A stretch of DNA of 64,000 bases from Eutreptiella sp. 'Long Island Sound 2002' (taxonomy: Eukaryota > Euglenozoa > Euglenophyceae > Eutreptiales > Eutreptiaceae). Positions within the stretch are counted from its first letter, which is position 1, and every line of letters begins with the position of its first letter. The stretch covers positions 151,106,961 to 151,170,960 of the forward strand of contig OZ038382.1 in assembly GCA_964036045.1 (NCBI GenBank), in the 5' to 3' direction. The notes below the pieces were generated by a model. That model was not told where the DNA came from and made no database searches. It worked only from the letters and a program-made list of their open reading frames with translations. This document shows positions 32,207 through 45,497 of this stretch, piece after piece. The translations under genes and the position numbers were made by a program.

Positions 32207-32277
32207 GTATGTTCATTAATCGTTGTTTCGATGCTGTTCGTTGCGCGAGGCCTCGCGCATAACGTTGTCACTTTCAG
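32207..32277 (+). other. Gene B intron 2, 71 nt, carries palindrome
   Basis: GTATGTTCATT ... CACTTTCAG with TTGCGCGAGGCCTCGCGCAT at 32241-32260. The exons join in phase 0 (LKQLGQF-DKTYKLW). Confidence 0.8.
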
Positions 32278-32322
32278 GACAAAACGTATAAATTGTGGAA
32301 AGATTTTATGACGTTTGCCTAC

Positions 32323-32908
32323 GTACGTTTTTCATGAAAAATCGCAAAAAAAATGACCGTTTTCCGGTCAAAAATTGAGTTCTTTTGGCCTCAGACAAGC
32401 AGTTGAAGACCCCCCGATCCATTTGGAGGGTGCTGGATACGAAAAAGCAGGTTGTAGAGGCATATATATCACGAAAACACAATTTACAGCATGCGTATGC
32501 ACCAAAATTTGCCATTTTTCATGAAAAAAACGGCCAAAAATGGTTGTTTTTTGGCCAAAAATTGAGTTTTTTTAGCTTAAGATAAGCAGTTGAAGACCCC
32601 CTCTGCCTATTTTGAGGGTGCTGGATGCTAACAAGCAGGTTCTAGGGGCACACAGATCACAAAAACGCAATTTACAGCATGCGTATGCACCAAAATTTGC
32701 CATTTTTCATGGAAAAAAACGGCAAAAAATGGCCGCTTTTTGGTGAAAAATTGTGTTTTTTGGCCTCAGCCAAGCAGTTGAAGACCTCCCCACCCCTATT
32801 TTGAGGGTGCTAGATGCAAAAAAGCATGTTGTATGGGGACACAGATCGCCCAAACACAATTTACAGCATGCTAACTACTTGAATGGGTGTTTTTTTTTTA
32901 TGTTGCAG
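32323..32908 (+). other. Gene B intron 3, 586 nt, with tandem repeats
   Basis: GTACGT ... TGTTGCAG. It holds about three copies of a roughly 185-bp unit starting near 32331, 32513 and 32701. Each has a CATTTTTCATG(A/G)AAAAA start, a GCAGTTGAAGACC phrase and an ACAGCATGCGTATGCACC end. The reading frame after this intron needs one more frame change, so the acceptor is less certain. Confidence 0.6.
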
Positions 32909-33198
32909 GTTTTGGGATTTTTGGACGTCATAAAATCATATGTGCTATGCTGGTCCGGAAGCTGGGAAAGGTCTGCAGAAGTTCCACGACAAAGGGGAGA
33001 AAGTCACGAAGAACGCGGTGAAGAAACTGGACGGGATCCTGTTGCGGGAGTTCTACAAGAAAGTGGCAGAAGTGATGCAGGAAGAAAAAATCACCCTTAA
33101 ATCCTTGCCGAATTCGATTGACGACATCATCCTTGACCAGTGGGTCTCAATGCATCTGGACCACCCGCACAACGGCCAGTACATTCGACCTGATAAAG

Positions 33199-33272
33199 GT
33201 GTGTACCATAGACGCGACGTGGGTTCCGTTTCTGCATTGGTGCGCCGCACTTTCTCCATTTCTATTCTGTAG
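33199..33272 (+). other. Gene B intron 4, 74 nt
   Basis: GTGTGTACC ... TTCTGTAG. Exons join in frame (RPDK-AKDMRTRKEV). A short degenerate inverted sequence GTGCGCCGCAC lies at 33239-33249, possibly an eroded palindrome. Confidence 0.65.
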
Positions 33273-33972
33273 CCAAAGACATGCGGACCCGCAAAGAGGT
33301 TGCTTCACTTGGAAGGCCTGCCCTGAAGGTGACTCTTGGTACATGGGGCTATTGGCGGGAACCTAAAGGCAAAAGTCGCGGTCCATGGCCGGCATGGAAA
33401 TCCATGATTCGTGCACCACTGTGGCAGGTGGCAGAGAAAGGCAAACCCGCCTTCTGAAAATCCTCAACGTCCAAAAACTCATGGGTCAAGAGCCTACCAA
33501 GAGCCGTGTGGTCCCCCAAGCTGCTGGCGTTACTGGTGACTTCAAGACAGTGGAACAGCAGGATCCATTACTGTCAAGTCAAACTATCACAATTAAGGCG
33601 ACGCAAATTGCAACGTTGGCCCACGATCCCCCGAGGCGGTTTATTGAGATTGACAAGAACCTGAGTGTCATCAACGGCGACATATTTGAACATCTTGCTC
33701 CTGAGATGATGTGCCCAGCCTGGCTGTATGAGAAGATGGCGCGTGCCGATACCCTTATCTGCGGCTCTCAAACTGTTGTTGACAACATGTTCAACGTGCT
33801 GGAGACGGAAACAGATAGGCGTCTCAACGATGATTTCAACGCGCCGCGCATGGCTAACATGTTGCGTGTTCCCATCTTCAGTTGGCCAGTCAAACCGAAG
33901 CCTGCAGGGGATCCTACAACGTTTGACGTTCGCTGGTTGCTGATTTCGTCACCGGATAGCTGGTCGAGAAAG

Positions 33973-34039
33973 GTATAATTCCCTCATTAGGTCCGCTCTT
34001 TGCGCGAGGCCTCGCGCAATAACTTCTTCCTCATTGCAG
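33973..34039 (+). other. Gene B intron 5, 67 nt, carries palindrome
   Basis: GTATAATTCC ... TCATTGCAG with the full 20-bp palindrome TTGCGCGAGGCCTCGCGCAA at 34000-34019. Exons join in phase 0 (SPDSWSRK-IPNYLTFG). Confidence 0.85.
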
Positions 34040-34840
34040 ATTCCGAATTATTTGACGTTTGGACCTACTCAAGTAGAGGGGATGGATCCTGTTGAATTTG
34101 GCGGTCACCTTGCGATAACGACGGTTATGTGGTATTTCGACACTCACCTCTTTTACCTGAAGCAGGATAAGAGCTTCAAGCCTGCGTTTGTGTTCATTGA
34201 TCATCAGCCGGATCTGGTGTGCAAGATCGCGTCCATCGAGCCGGATTCTCGCATGTACCTTGTTGGTGTTACCTCCGACAATCTCTCCAATTGGGTCAAC
34301 AGAGTGCAGACTCAATTGAACCACGTCTTGACACAAGGGTCGAAACTGGACGCGTCTGGTGATTGGGACCAGCAGGCCAACTGGTCAAACCGTGGTATTC
34401 CCCTTTGGGTTCGCGATGACAAGGTGGGTTCTGATGCGTTGTCGCTGAAGGAGGAAGAGACTGTCCAGAAAGGTCAAGCTGCAAAAGCACTGGCCCCTGC
34501 AAAGCGGAAGTCTACTGGTGGGGAACCAGCCCCCAAGAAGAAGAAGACTGCCTCCAAGCCTCAGGCAGCGAAGTCGGTTACCGGTGCAGAATCCGACGAG
34601 AGCGATGGGGATGAAGAGGAGGAGTGCGAGGAAGAAGAGGAGGAGGAAGCGCAGGTCTCCCAATGCAAGGAAGTGGCAGCGAAGCCGAGGTCCGAGGAAA
34701 CCGGGGCCCGAGCTCCATTCAAGCAGCCAGCCCGTCAGTCCCAACCAAGAAGCGAGACCGCAAAGCCACCGCCTAAGGGTAAGACGTCCGTTGCTAAGGC
34801 ATTGGGTTCTAAGATGCAAACTGTTCGGAAGAAAAAGTAA

Positions 34841-35304
34841 TTTCCCCGCTTGTTCTGATATATTATGCGCGAGGGCTCGCGCTATGCATTCCTCTTCGAC
34901 GACCTTTATGCTATCACCTCACATTTTTCTCTGTGATGCATTTTATTGCGCTGTTGTGTTGGTGTTTGCGCGAGGCCTCGCGCAAAGAAGGGGTGCCAAA
35001 AAATGCTTCTTGTCGTGCAGCGTGCAACATGGTTTTCGAAAACTGGTTTTCCCAAAAGATTGAAAGCTCATGGGTGTTTTTATTGCAAAGCATAAGTGGT
35101 ATAGGAAACAAAAAGTCGTGGTTTTCCCAAAAAAGGACTTCGTTTTTGTGGAAATAAATCATTTTCTGGGCAGTCGGTTTTGTTGAAAATAAAGGAAAAT
35201 GGGCCAGTTAATTGCTTTTCACAGGATTTTTGGTTCTTGTGTTTTAGGTCCCCCCTAAAAGGACTATTTTTTCGCAGTGCCGTGGAGAGGCAGTTTTGGG
35301 CACA
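34841..35304. other. 3' region of transposon
   Basis: No gene. Palindromes at 34865-34882 (one mismatch in the core) and 34965-34986 (22 bp perfect). Confidence 0.6.
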
Positions 35305-35333
35305 TTTTGATCATGCAACTTGAGCCGCCTAAG
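35305..35333 (-). repeat. Right terminal inverted repeat of the 8.7-kb transposon
   Basis: Perfect 29-bp inverted partner of 26618-26646. Followed by ATATA (35334-35338), the second copy of the target duplication. Confidence 0.9.
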
Positions 35334-35390
35334 ATATAATGCAAGAAGGGATGTGTTGAATGCAGGGTTCTCAGGAGTTGATCACTATGG

Positions 35391-36773
35391 CTAGCAGACA
35401 CTGCAGCACAAGCACATGGGTGGCACAATGCACTGCAGAAGAAATGCGCAACAAAAACCGTGACGACACCTCCCCAGTGAACAAAATCTCAGCAAGGAAT
35501 CTGGAACTTGCGACTTATTGGAGACTACCAAAGCTCCACGAATTGAGCATACAATGCAGGAACGGATGTGTTGGGAGGCAAATGTCCAAGGAATTGATGA
35601 CGATGGCTGCCACACTCTGCAGTAATGTACAGCAAGGTGGGTGGCACTTTGCATTGCAGAAGAAACGAGCAGAAAAAACCTGGCTGGATCACTCTGTGTG
35701 TGTCGTGTGTCGTGGTCGGAGTCTGGATACAAAGGGGCCTCTGATGCATTATCACGACTTGGAATGCTATGAAAAGCAGCCCATGCAGCTGCCTCCGTAA
35801 GAAACACATCTGCAATTGAATCAGAATGGGACATGTACTCCTCGGAGGCTTTGGGATCCCATGCAAACGCAATAAAGCCCGCCTCCCGAACCTTACGGCC
35901 GTCAAAAGCAGCCACAAACCAATGAACGCCCTGCTGCCGACCACTCTCTACGTCATGGGCCTCCGAATTCACCAACATGAAGTGGCGCCGCTGCAACCAA
36001 TTTGACTTCCTCCCATTGGCCTCCATCATTTTGCGGTGCCGCATAATGGCCCGCACAAGGTAGTTCCATGCCAACGGCTCGTCCACAACATTGAGGTACG
36101 CCTGCTCCGCCAAGAAGGTGATCACATGCCTATCCTGCAACCACTCGTTGTCTTGCGAGTAGGACACGGGCGCGCTTGCCGCCACAACGGATCGTTTTTG
36201 TTCTAGCTTTTGGTCACGTTGAGGCCGTCCTGTGTCATGCACCGAAAAGGATGGGGCTTGCAAGCTGTTGGCATACCAAGAATTCTTGCCTTGTAGTCTG
36301 ATGCGTGCCATAGGTCCCGCAGTCCAAATTTCTGCACCTATCCGCCCTTGTTGGCATACTAGGAAGTTTTGCTTTTTCGTCTGATGCTTGCCATAGGTCC
36401 CGGGGTCCCGATTTCTGCACCTATCCGGCCCTGCCGGCATACAAGGAATTATTCTTAGTCTGATGCTTGCCATCCATCCTAGGGTTTCAAATACTGGCAC
36501 AGACAACACAAACCTAGTGTGGGTCGCATCTCCGTCGATGGGACTGTGGCCTCTTCCTCTGCGGGTGTGGCCTTTTGTGGCTTCCGTAGCTTGCGGGGTG
36601 GATGTTGCTGGTATCCCATTCGGCGGGCTTAACGGATCGGTACGATGTCCCACTCCCCTTGTTGACATTGTTCTTGTGCCCAAAAGACATGCCAACATGA
36701 AGCATACTGCCAAAACTGCGGGCAAAAGCAATGCATTGCGTTGAACCGCCTGTACTGCTGCAACAATTTGCAA
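35391..36773 (-). pseudogene. Ulp1/C48-like peptidase segment of the MULE
   Basis: The frame overlaps the end of the transposase frame by 145 bp in another phase, so a frame change near 36650 links them. Residues about 205-320 (WLQDRHVITFLAEQAYLN ... GVHWFVAAFD ... IAFAWDPKAS) resemble the W-L, H-W and Asp parts of Ulp1-type SUMO peptidases, which some MULEs carry. The catalytic Cys block is not recognisable. The middle contains an 83-bp tandem repeat (36268-36480). Confidence 0.45.
36268..36480. repeat. 83-bp tandem repeat, about 2.6 units
   Basis: Units start GGCATAC and contain TCTGATGC(G/T)TGCCATAGGTCCC and TTTCTGCACCTATCC. A single related unit in the opposite orientation is at about 44650-44732 (GGACCTATGGCAAACATCA). 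Confidence 0.8.
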
Positions 36774-37816
36774 GCAGCCGCATCAATTGGGCCTGCATCA
36801 AACGCCGCCTGCAAAGCGGTCGTCTCCTCCGCAGTAATGGTCAGCGGGACTCCATCCACCGACGCGTTTGCGAACCAGTAACCACCCGCAAACTGCATGT
36901 GTGCAGTTTTAGCCAAGCGCATGCGTTTCAGCTGCAGAGCGTTGGGGTACAAGCCAGCCATAGGCGTGGTGCGGTCTTTCGACCACTTGTGGAGCATGCA
37001 CTTGACCCATTTCAACAAAAAAATGAAGCGCCGGCGTTCATGCCGAGTCCAAATGCGCTTCACGGCAGAGTTTATGCCCTCTTGATGATTGTTTGTGGTT
37101 GGGTAGCAGGCGGGGAATGTGGCAATGCACCATGATGTGCCCAAATACTCCTTCCGGAAAACCTCGGTGAACTTTTCGGCAACGCTTTGGGAAACCCACT
37201 CTGTAATAACCTCTCCCTTCTTGTCGTGGTGCATTTCTGGGGACGGCAAATTGGCCAATTCCCGTACCGTTCCCATGACGGCAGGGTAAAAAGATCCCAA
37301 AAAAGGTGCCTTATCGCGAACAACCTTCGCAACATGGAAATAGCAGTCGGCCACCATCATCCCACGGAACTCTGCGGCGAGCACATCCCGAAAGGCACCA
37401 GCATGATCCGCCATCCCCTTTGTTGGGCACCAAGGGGACCCATCCTTTTGCACCTCCTCGTGCACCGCCTTCAAACACGGTGCGGTGACTGCTTTCCGCT
37501 CTGATGTTGCTACGCAAACAGCGATGGGCAACAAATGGTGTGCGACGTCACACGTGCCCAGGACTTGCATGGTGAAGCCCTCTACCGTGATGGAGAATTG
37601 CTCGTCGATGGACAAAGAATCCTCCCCACAGCCCCTGCGGGCGTTTCGAGTCAGGTTCGGCGTCGACAAGCAAGTCAAGAAAGTGGATCCGTCATCTGCA
37701 ATGGATTCCTTGAAGCAATACGGCGAATCGTCATCAATTCGCTCCTCTTCCAGCTCGTTGATCCATTTCTCAAGCTCTGCCTTGGTACTAGGGGGCGGGG
37801 GGGGGCCGCCGTGCAT
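36629..37816 (-). CDS. MULE-type transposase with SWIM zinc finger
   Basis: This 395-aa frame resembles Mutator-like transposases. A DDE-type region reads FTMQVLGTCDVAHH ... GMADHAGAFRDVLAAEF-GMMVADCYFHVAK, with the C-X2-H and the preceding Asp. The later Glu lies in TTNNHQEGINSAVKRIW. Near the C-terminus CFCPQFWQYASCWHVFW has the C-X-C-Xn-C-X-H layout of a SWIM finger. The start at 37816 is the first Met; the N-terminal third of the family is missing or degenerate. TIRs were not found, so element limits are unknown. Confidence 0.8.
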   Translation of the reverse strand: MHGGPPPPPSTKAELEKWINELEEERIDDDSPYCFKESIADDGSTFLTCLSTPNLTRNARRGCGEDSLSIDEQFSITVEGFTMQVLGTCDVAHHLLPIAVCVATSERKAVTAPCLKAVHEEVQKDGSPWCPTKGMADHAGAFRDVLAAEFRGMMVADCYFHVAKVVRDKAPFLGSFYPAVMGTVRELANLPSPEMHHDKKGEVITEWVSQSVAEKFTEVFRKEYLGTSWCIATFPACYPTTNNHQEGINSAVKRIWTRHERRRFIFLLKWVKCMLHKWSKDRTTPMAGLYPNALQLKRMRLAKTAHMQFAGGYWFANASVDGVPLTITAEETTALQAAFDAGPIDAAACKLLQQYRRFNAMHCFCPQFWQYASCWHVFWAQEQCQQGEWDIVPIR

Positions 37817-38570
37817 TCCAATTGGCGATCCACTTTGCCGACATTTTGCCTACCACAGGGTCACCAGGGAATGCTTCACGCATCAAAGCTAGAGCCCGTT
37901 GTGGACAGGCATGGGTTGTAAACACTGGAGTGAAAAAGGGGCAATCAGTGCAGCAAATTGTCAAGCATGGGTGTGAAAAGCAACAAGGAAAAGGAGGCAT
38001 GGGGGTAGGAGTGAGACATTTGTTCCAGCTACCAGCATGTAGTCCCTTCCTCGATCTTGAGACGTCGGTTCCACTGAGACTTGAAATTGTGCCCCTGGGC
38101 TCTGGCCAACATGGTTGAGTGCCCTACTTCACAAAATCCAGGCATTACCTATGATCCGTTCAAATGACCTCTCTGCATAGGTCCCCCAGCGAAGGGAAAC
38201 CCCTGTTCTCTGAGCAGATGAAATTGTGCACATGGGCTCTGGCCAAGGTGGCTGAGTACCCTACTTTACAACATTCAGACATTACCTGTGATCCTCTCCG
38301 ATGAACTCTCTGCATAGGCCCCCCAGCTCCAAAGGGAAACCCCTGTTGTGAAACACAAGTTCTGCGTAATGCACCCAAAACTTTCCACATTCATGACATC
38401 CCTACATAGGGTACCTCCTCACCGCATGCAGCAGGCAACAAAGAAAAAGGGCCACTGGGAAACCCAGGTTCCCCTGCTGTATGAAGTTGTGAACATGGGC
38501 AGGGGTTGGCTTGATGCAGTGGCACTCCTTGTAACCCCCCCCCGTGCAACTTTTTGAGACATACATGATG
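37817..38570. repeat. Non-coding; about 125-bp tandem repeat
   Basis: No gene. Between about 38077 and 38350 there are 2-3 imperfect units: GAAATTGTGC(C/A)C-TGGGCTCTGGCCAA, then TGAGT(G/A)CCCTACTT, then CTCTCTGCATAGG(T/C)CCCCCAG. Confidence 0.6.
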
Positions 38571-38574
38571 ATCA

Positions 38575-38770
38575 TGTAAAAATATTTTTTTTAGCGCGGA
38601 ATCTTTTTTTTTAGCACGGAAAAAAATTTTTTTAGCGCGGAATCTTTTTTTTTAGTGCGGAATCTTTTTTTTTAGTGCGGAATCTTTCTTTTTAGCGCGA
38701 AATCTTTTTTTTTTATGCTAAAAAATAAGATAAGTGCTAAAAAACAAGATTTCGCATCTAAAGAAAAGGC
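38575..38770. repeat. T-rich foldback array
   Basis: The phrase GGAATCTTTTTTTTTAG(C/T)GC is repeated about five times, followed by AAAAAACAAGATTTCGCATCT, a reverse-complement-like partner. Related to the foldbacks at 24731-24900 and 25780-25990. Confidence 0.75.
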
Positions 38771-39780
38771 TTGGACCCTTGTTGCTTACCTGCTATTCCA
38801 TGTGTTACAACACATTCTGAGTCTCCATGACGACATCATCACCATGAACGACACCATCACTTGGGTTCACCCCTGATACATTTGGGTAAGGGGTGCTCCA
38901 GCACTAAATGCAAATAAAAAAGAAATAGGATGCATCCTCACCACAAACCTGCTTGAACCTAAAATCACAAACACCTCAGGTGAAAATGTGCCACATTATG
39001 CGGTTCATTACCTTTGCACAACAATAGCAGCATTTTGCTGCAAAACAACACTACAGAGAAGCATGATGCGGCGAAGCACACAAAAGATTCTTTGGAAATG
39101 ATTCACGGGTGAAGAGAAACTATCCCAACACACAATGGCAAACAAATACCCAGATAAAACAATCAGAAAATTAACAGGTCAGGACACATTACTCAGGACG
39201 CAAAATGTGCAAGGGGTCAATCACCTTCTTATCATACATGAGAATCGCCACACGCGTCCCCAGATGCGCATGCCCTGTACATATATTGCACATGCAACAA
39301 ACATGGAAGGGGCCCAGACCCCGGCGCACATGCATACAATCATCTGGCATTTCATACACCAAACTGAGACATGGCATCTTGAACCTGTGGCTTCACTATT
39401 TGGATGGCGCATGGTGCTGTGGATAATAGGGCTGAAAATACTACCACTGTTGTCAAATACCTTTGGCAAACACATCATCATCAGCTACCATCAGCTCTCG
39501 TTGCCACATGCAAGCAGCCACCAACATGCACACAGCAGAACAGACTCCAAAACACTTCAGAGTTGAAAAAAATATGGGACAAATATCGGCGCATGGGTTG
39601 GAGCTGGTGCTCCAACCCCAACCCCAACCCCAAAGGTCTGGGGACTTGCAGTGCAATGGTTGCAGCGCAGTAACACGCAACCTGATAAGACAAGCATGCA
39701 CCACGCACGTGCACATGCCCTTGAGCACAGGGGCGCATTGTAGAGTGCTGTGGGGTTTCGATCATATGGCCCCGTGCAAC
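38771..39780. other. Non-coding, nothing recognised
   Basis: Short open frames without motifs, on the 3' side of the TPI gene. A CCCCAACCCCAACCCC run lies at about 39615-39635. Confidence 0.5.
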
Positions 39781-43252
<3,472 letters not shown>

Positions 43253-44386
43253 GTTAGGAGGTGCTCTCAAACACAACACATGTGGCATTAGACGCAATGG
43301 TCGGAAGATTGTGCTTTATGCGTCCCATGCTGGCCCCATGCAATTCATCTCAAATTCGGACTTTGGCACCATTACTTGCGATTGCACATGGAAGCAATGG
43401 GTGCCCTCAAAAGTGTTCCTAAGCAACCGATGCTTTTTGCACCTAGAGGTGCCACCAAAAGCCTCCCCCCACTCTTTTGAGCGGGGGGGGGGGGGGTTGA
43501 AGGGGCAGGGAGGAGGGGGGGTTGCCACGGGTCTTTGTGCACCAAACGTCTAGAAAACAATTCATGCAAGAAAAAAAACAACCAAATGTCATGGATGATG
43601 CGCATTCCCCGAGGTCCGGGATGGATGCTGTTAATTCCTGGCGCAAAGTATCAAGAAACCAAAACGCACAAGGAAGGAGCACACATCACAATAAAAATAG
43701 GCTTCAAGGACCCCATATGCAAAGGTACACAAATTGCAAATGGTTTGTTTGTTCGTAGAGATGCATGTCCAAGAATCACTTTGAAGGTGAGAATCCGAAT
43801 CAGAGCTAGAGGCAGATCTAGAGCCATGCCCTCTTTGAACAAGTCATCCAAAGGGGAGGGCCCAAATCTTTCCATGCACCGTTTTTAAAGCGGGGAAGAC
43901 ATGGTAGTGCTAGCAATGAGTAAGAAACAAAGACACCAACCAACACATTGGCTAAAAGTAGACGCTGCCATCGTTCCTTATTTTGTGCCCTTGTACCTCA
44001 TTGGTAAATGTGAAAAGACTTGCGGCATGAAGAAGAAAAAAGACCGGATCCAACAAAGGACATGTTGGTATTTTGTCTCCATTCCAAAAAATTGCACTGA
44101 TTCACGCATTCACATCAATGAGTGAAGTGTGTATCATTGATACATGTGCAGGGTGAAATCAACACAGGAAGTGATTTCGAAGTATAAAATGGTGGGGGGT
44201 GGTGTACACGGATATCCGATAATGTTACAACAGACGAACGGTGCTCTGGACTCGCTGCAACTTGGGTTCACCAGGTGTGACGTCTCACTGCCATCGCTGA
44301 CTTCTGTGAGGGGCACCAAGGGTCCATTCGTCGTAGACCATCTAGGGGTACCACTCACAAAAACAGCAAAAAATGATCCCACATAT

Positions 44387-44436
<50 letters not shown>

Positions 44437-45193
44437 AACACACACTAGGCTACCTTGACCTTGTCACTTATGAGCCAAAAACCTTGTAATCCAACCCACA
44501 ACTTTGTACCTTCGAGAAGACACACCGGCGCGCGCAAACCTTCATGGAGGGCATTTTCGCGCAGTGCGCGCACAGCGCCAACCATTACGCTGCTTATCCG
44601 GGGAACACCCCTGAAAACCATCCACCTATAGAAGCATGCGTGATCAATTCAAACCAGCGTGGGGTGTAGAATTCAGGACCCTAGGACCTATGGCAAACAT
44701 CAAACTAAAAGAAAAAAATTACGGGTGTACCAACTGGGGCTGTAGTGTACAGAACTCGTGGCTACCGGTGGTGGAAAATTGCCGACTTTTCGCACAGCGC
44801 GCGCACAGCCCACAGTGTGCCCCAATACAACAGAACTGATATGGCCCAGAACTATGGGACTCGCAAACCTCCTCAAAATTTCCCAAGTGTTTTGCTTCGT
44901 GGTTGTACACAAAGAAATGCAAGAAAGCATAGGCTCAACAATTCGTTGATGACCATAACAAAAGTGTTCTAGATTGGTTTTCGCCTGCGCTTTTAACTTG
45001 ATTCTAACCAGGGATATCTTGAGTTGCAATTTGCCCATTTGTTGCAAACTAGTACCCCCCCCCCCCGCCTTGGGGGGATATACAACTCTTGAAAACGGGG
45101 TGAAGATAAGGAAAACAATACTGTTGTGTTGCTCTACACCATATGGGGATAAAGTAGGTGGTGCAAGACCAAGGGCATGACGAAGCAGAATAC
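43253..45193. other. Intergenic, CA microsatellite
   Basis: A CA run at about 44390-44430. One copy of the 83-bp repeat at about 44650-44732. A C-run at 45055-45066. A plus-strand open frame (43535-43888) has no motif I know. Confidence 0.6.
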
Positions 45194-45497
45194 CCCCTTT
45201 TTCTTTGCCAACCAATCCATGAAATACTGAATGACGTCCTCTGGACGATCCTTAACCATGTCCAACAAGAGTTCATCGATTAGGTGGGGAATGCGGTAAC
45301 GAATGAGATACTCCTCGTCCTGCATTTTGGGAAGGAAGCGATCTGAAAGTGATGATGAAAAGGGCTCGCCATATTCCTCCCTCAAACTCAAGATACACAC
45401 GGACTGCGAGTAGAGCGATGGAAGAGAACTCACCAACCCGCAAACTACGTGCGGTTTGCAAAGCACAAGCAACAACCTGATTTACGACAATAGCCAC
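45194..45497 (-). CDS. RIIa (DPY-30-like) docking-domain protein, partial
   Basis: Two exons are readable: about 45497-45434 and 45341-45194, with a GT-AG intron of 92 nt (GTGAGT ... TTTCAG). Joined, they read ...LRVDRFLPKMQDEEY. They contain YLIRYRIPHLIDELLLDMVK followed by RPEDVIQYFMDWL, the typical RIIa dimerisation/docking helix pair. Such domains occur in PKA regulatory subunits, DPY-30 and many flagellar radial-spoke or adenylate-kinase-like proteins. The donor after KKKG (GTATTC) suggests a further exon that I could not place. The 5' end is also open. Confidence 0.65.

Larger units (their letters stand above)
31441..34840 (+). pseudogene. Transposon gene B, six exons, ParB-like motif
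   Basis: Exons as read: 31441-31771, 31845-32206, 32278-32322, 32909-33198, 33273-33972, 34040-34840. Introns are GT-AG and mostly keep frame. The N-terminus (MASPAKKKAEEREDTD) is charged. Exon 2 contains GDYWCVSGQHSVEAIAKIRE, whose GQH...A pattern resembles the ParB/sulfiredoxin fold motif (G(G/E)(H/Q)R). Exon 6 ends in a Lys/Glu-rich, nuclear-protein-like tail. Defects: TAG at 31651-31653, and frame changes near 32935 and 33455. It follows gene A on the same strand inside the same TIRs, so it is probably a second transposition protein. No family is confidently recognised. Confidence 0.6.
26618..35333 (+). mobile_element. 8.7-kb DNA transposon with 29-bp TIRs and 5-bp TSD
   Basis: The left end (26618-26646) begins CTTAGGCGGCTCAAGTTGCA. 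The right end (35305-35333) is its exact reverse complement over 29 bp. ATATA is directly repeated outside both ends (26613-26617 and 35334-35338). Inside are two plus-strand genes, A (27508-31205) and B (31441-34840), and many copies of one palindrome. Gene A is interrupted by a smaller element with the same kind of ends and its own 5-bp duplication. I cannot assign it to a superfamily: the TSD length and terminal bases do not fit hAT, MULE, PIF, CACTA, Tc1 or piggyBac. Confidence 0.85.
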
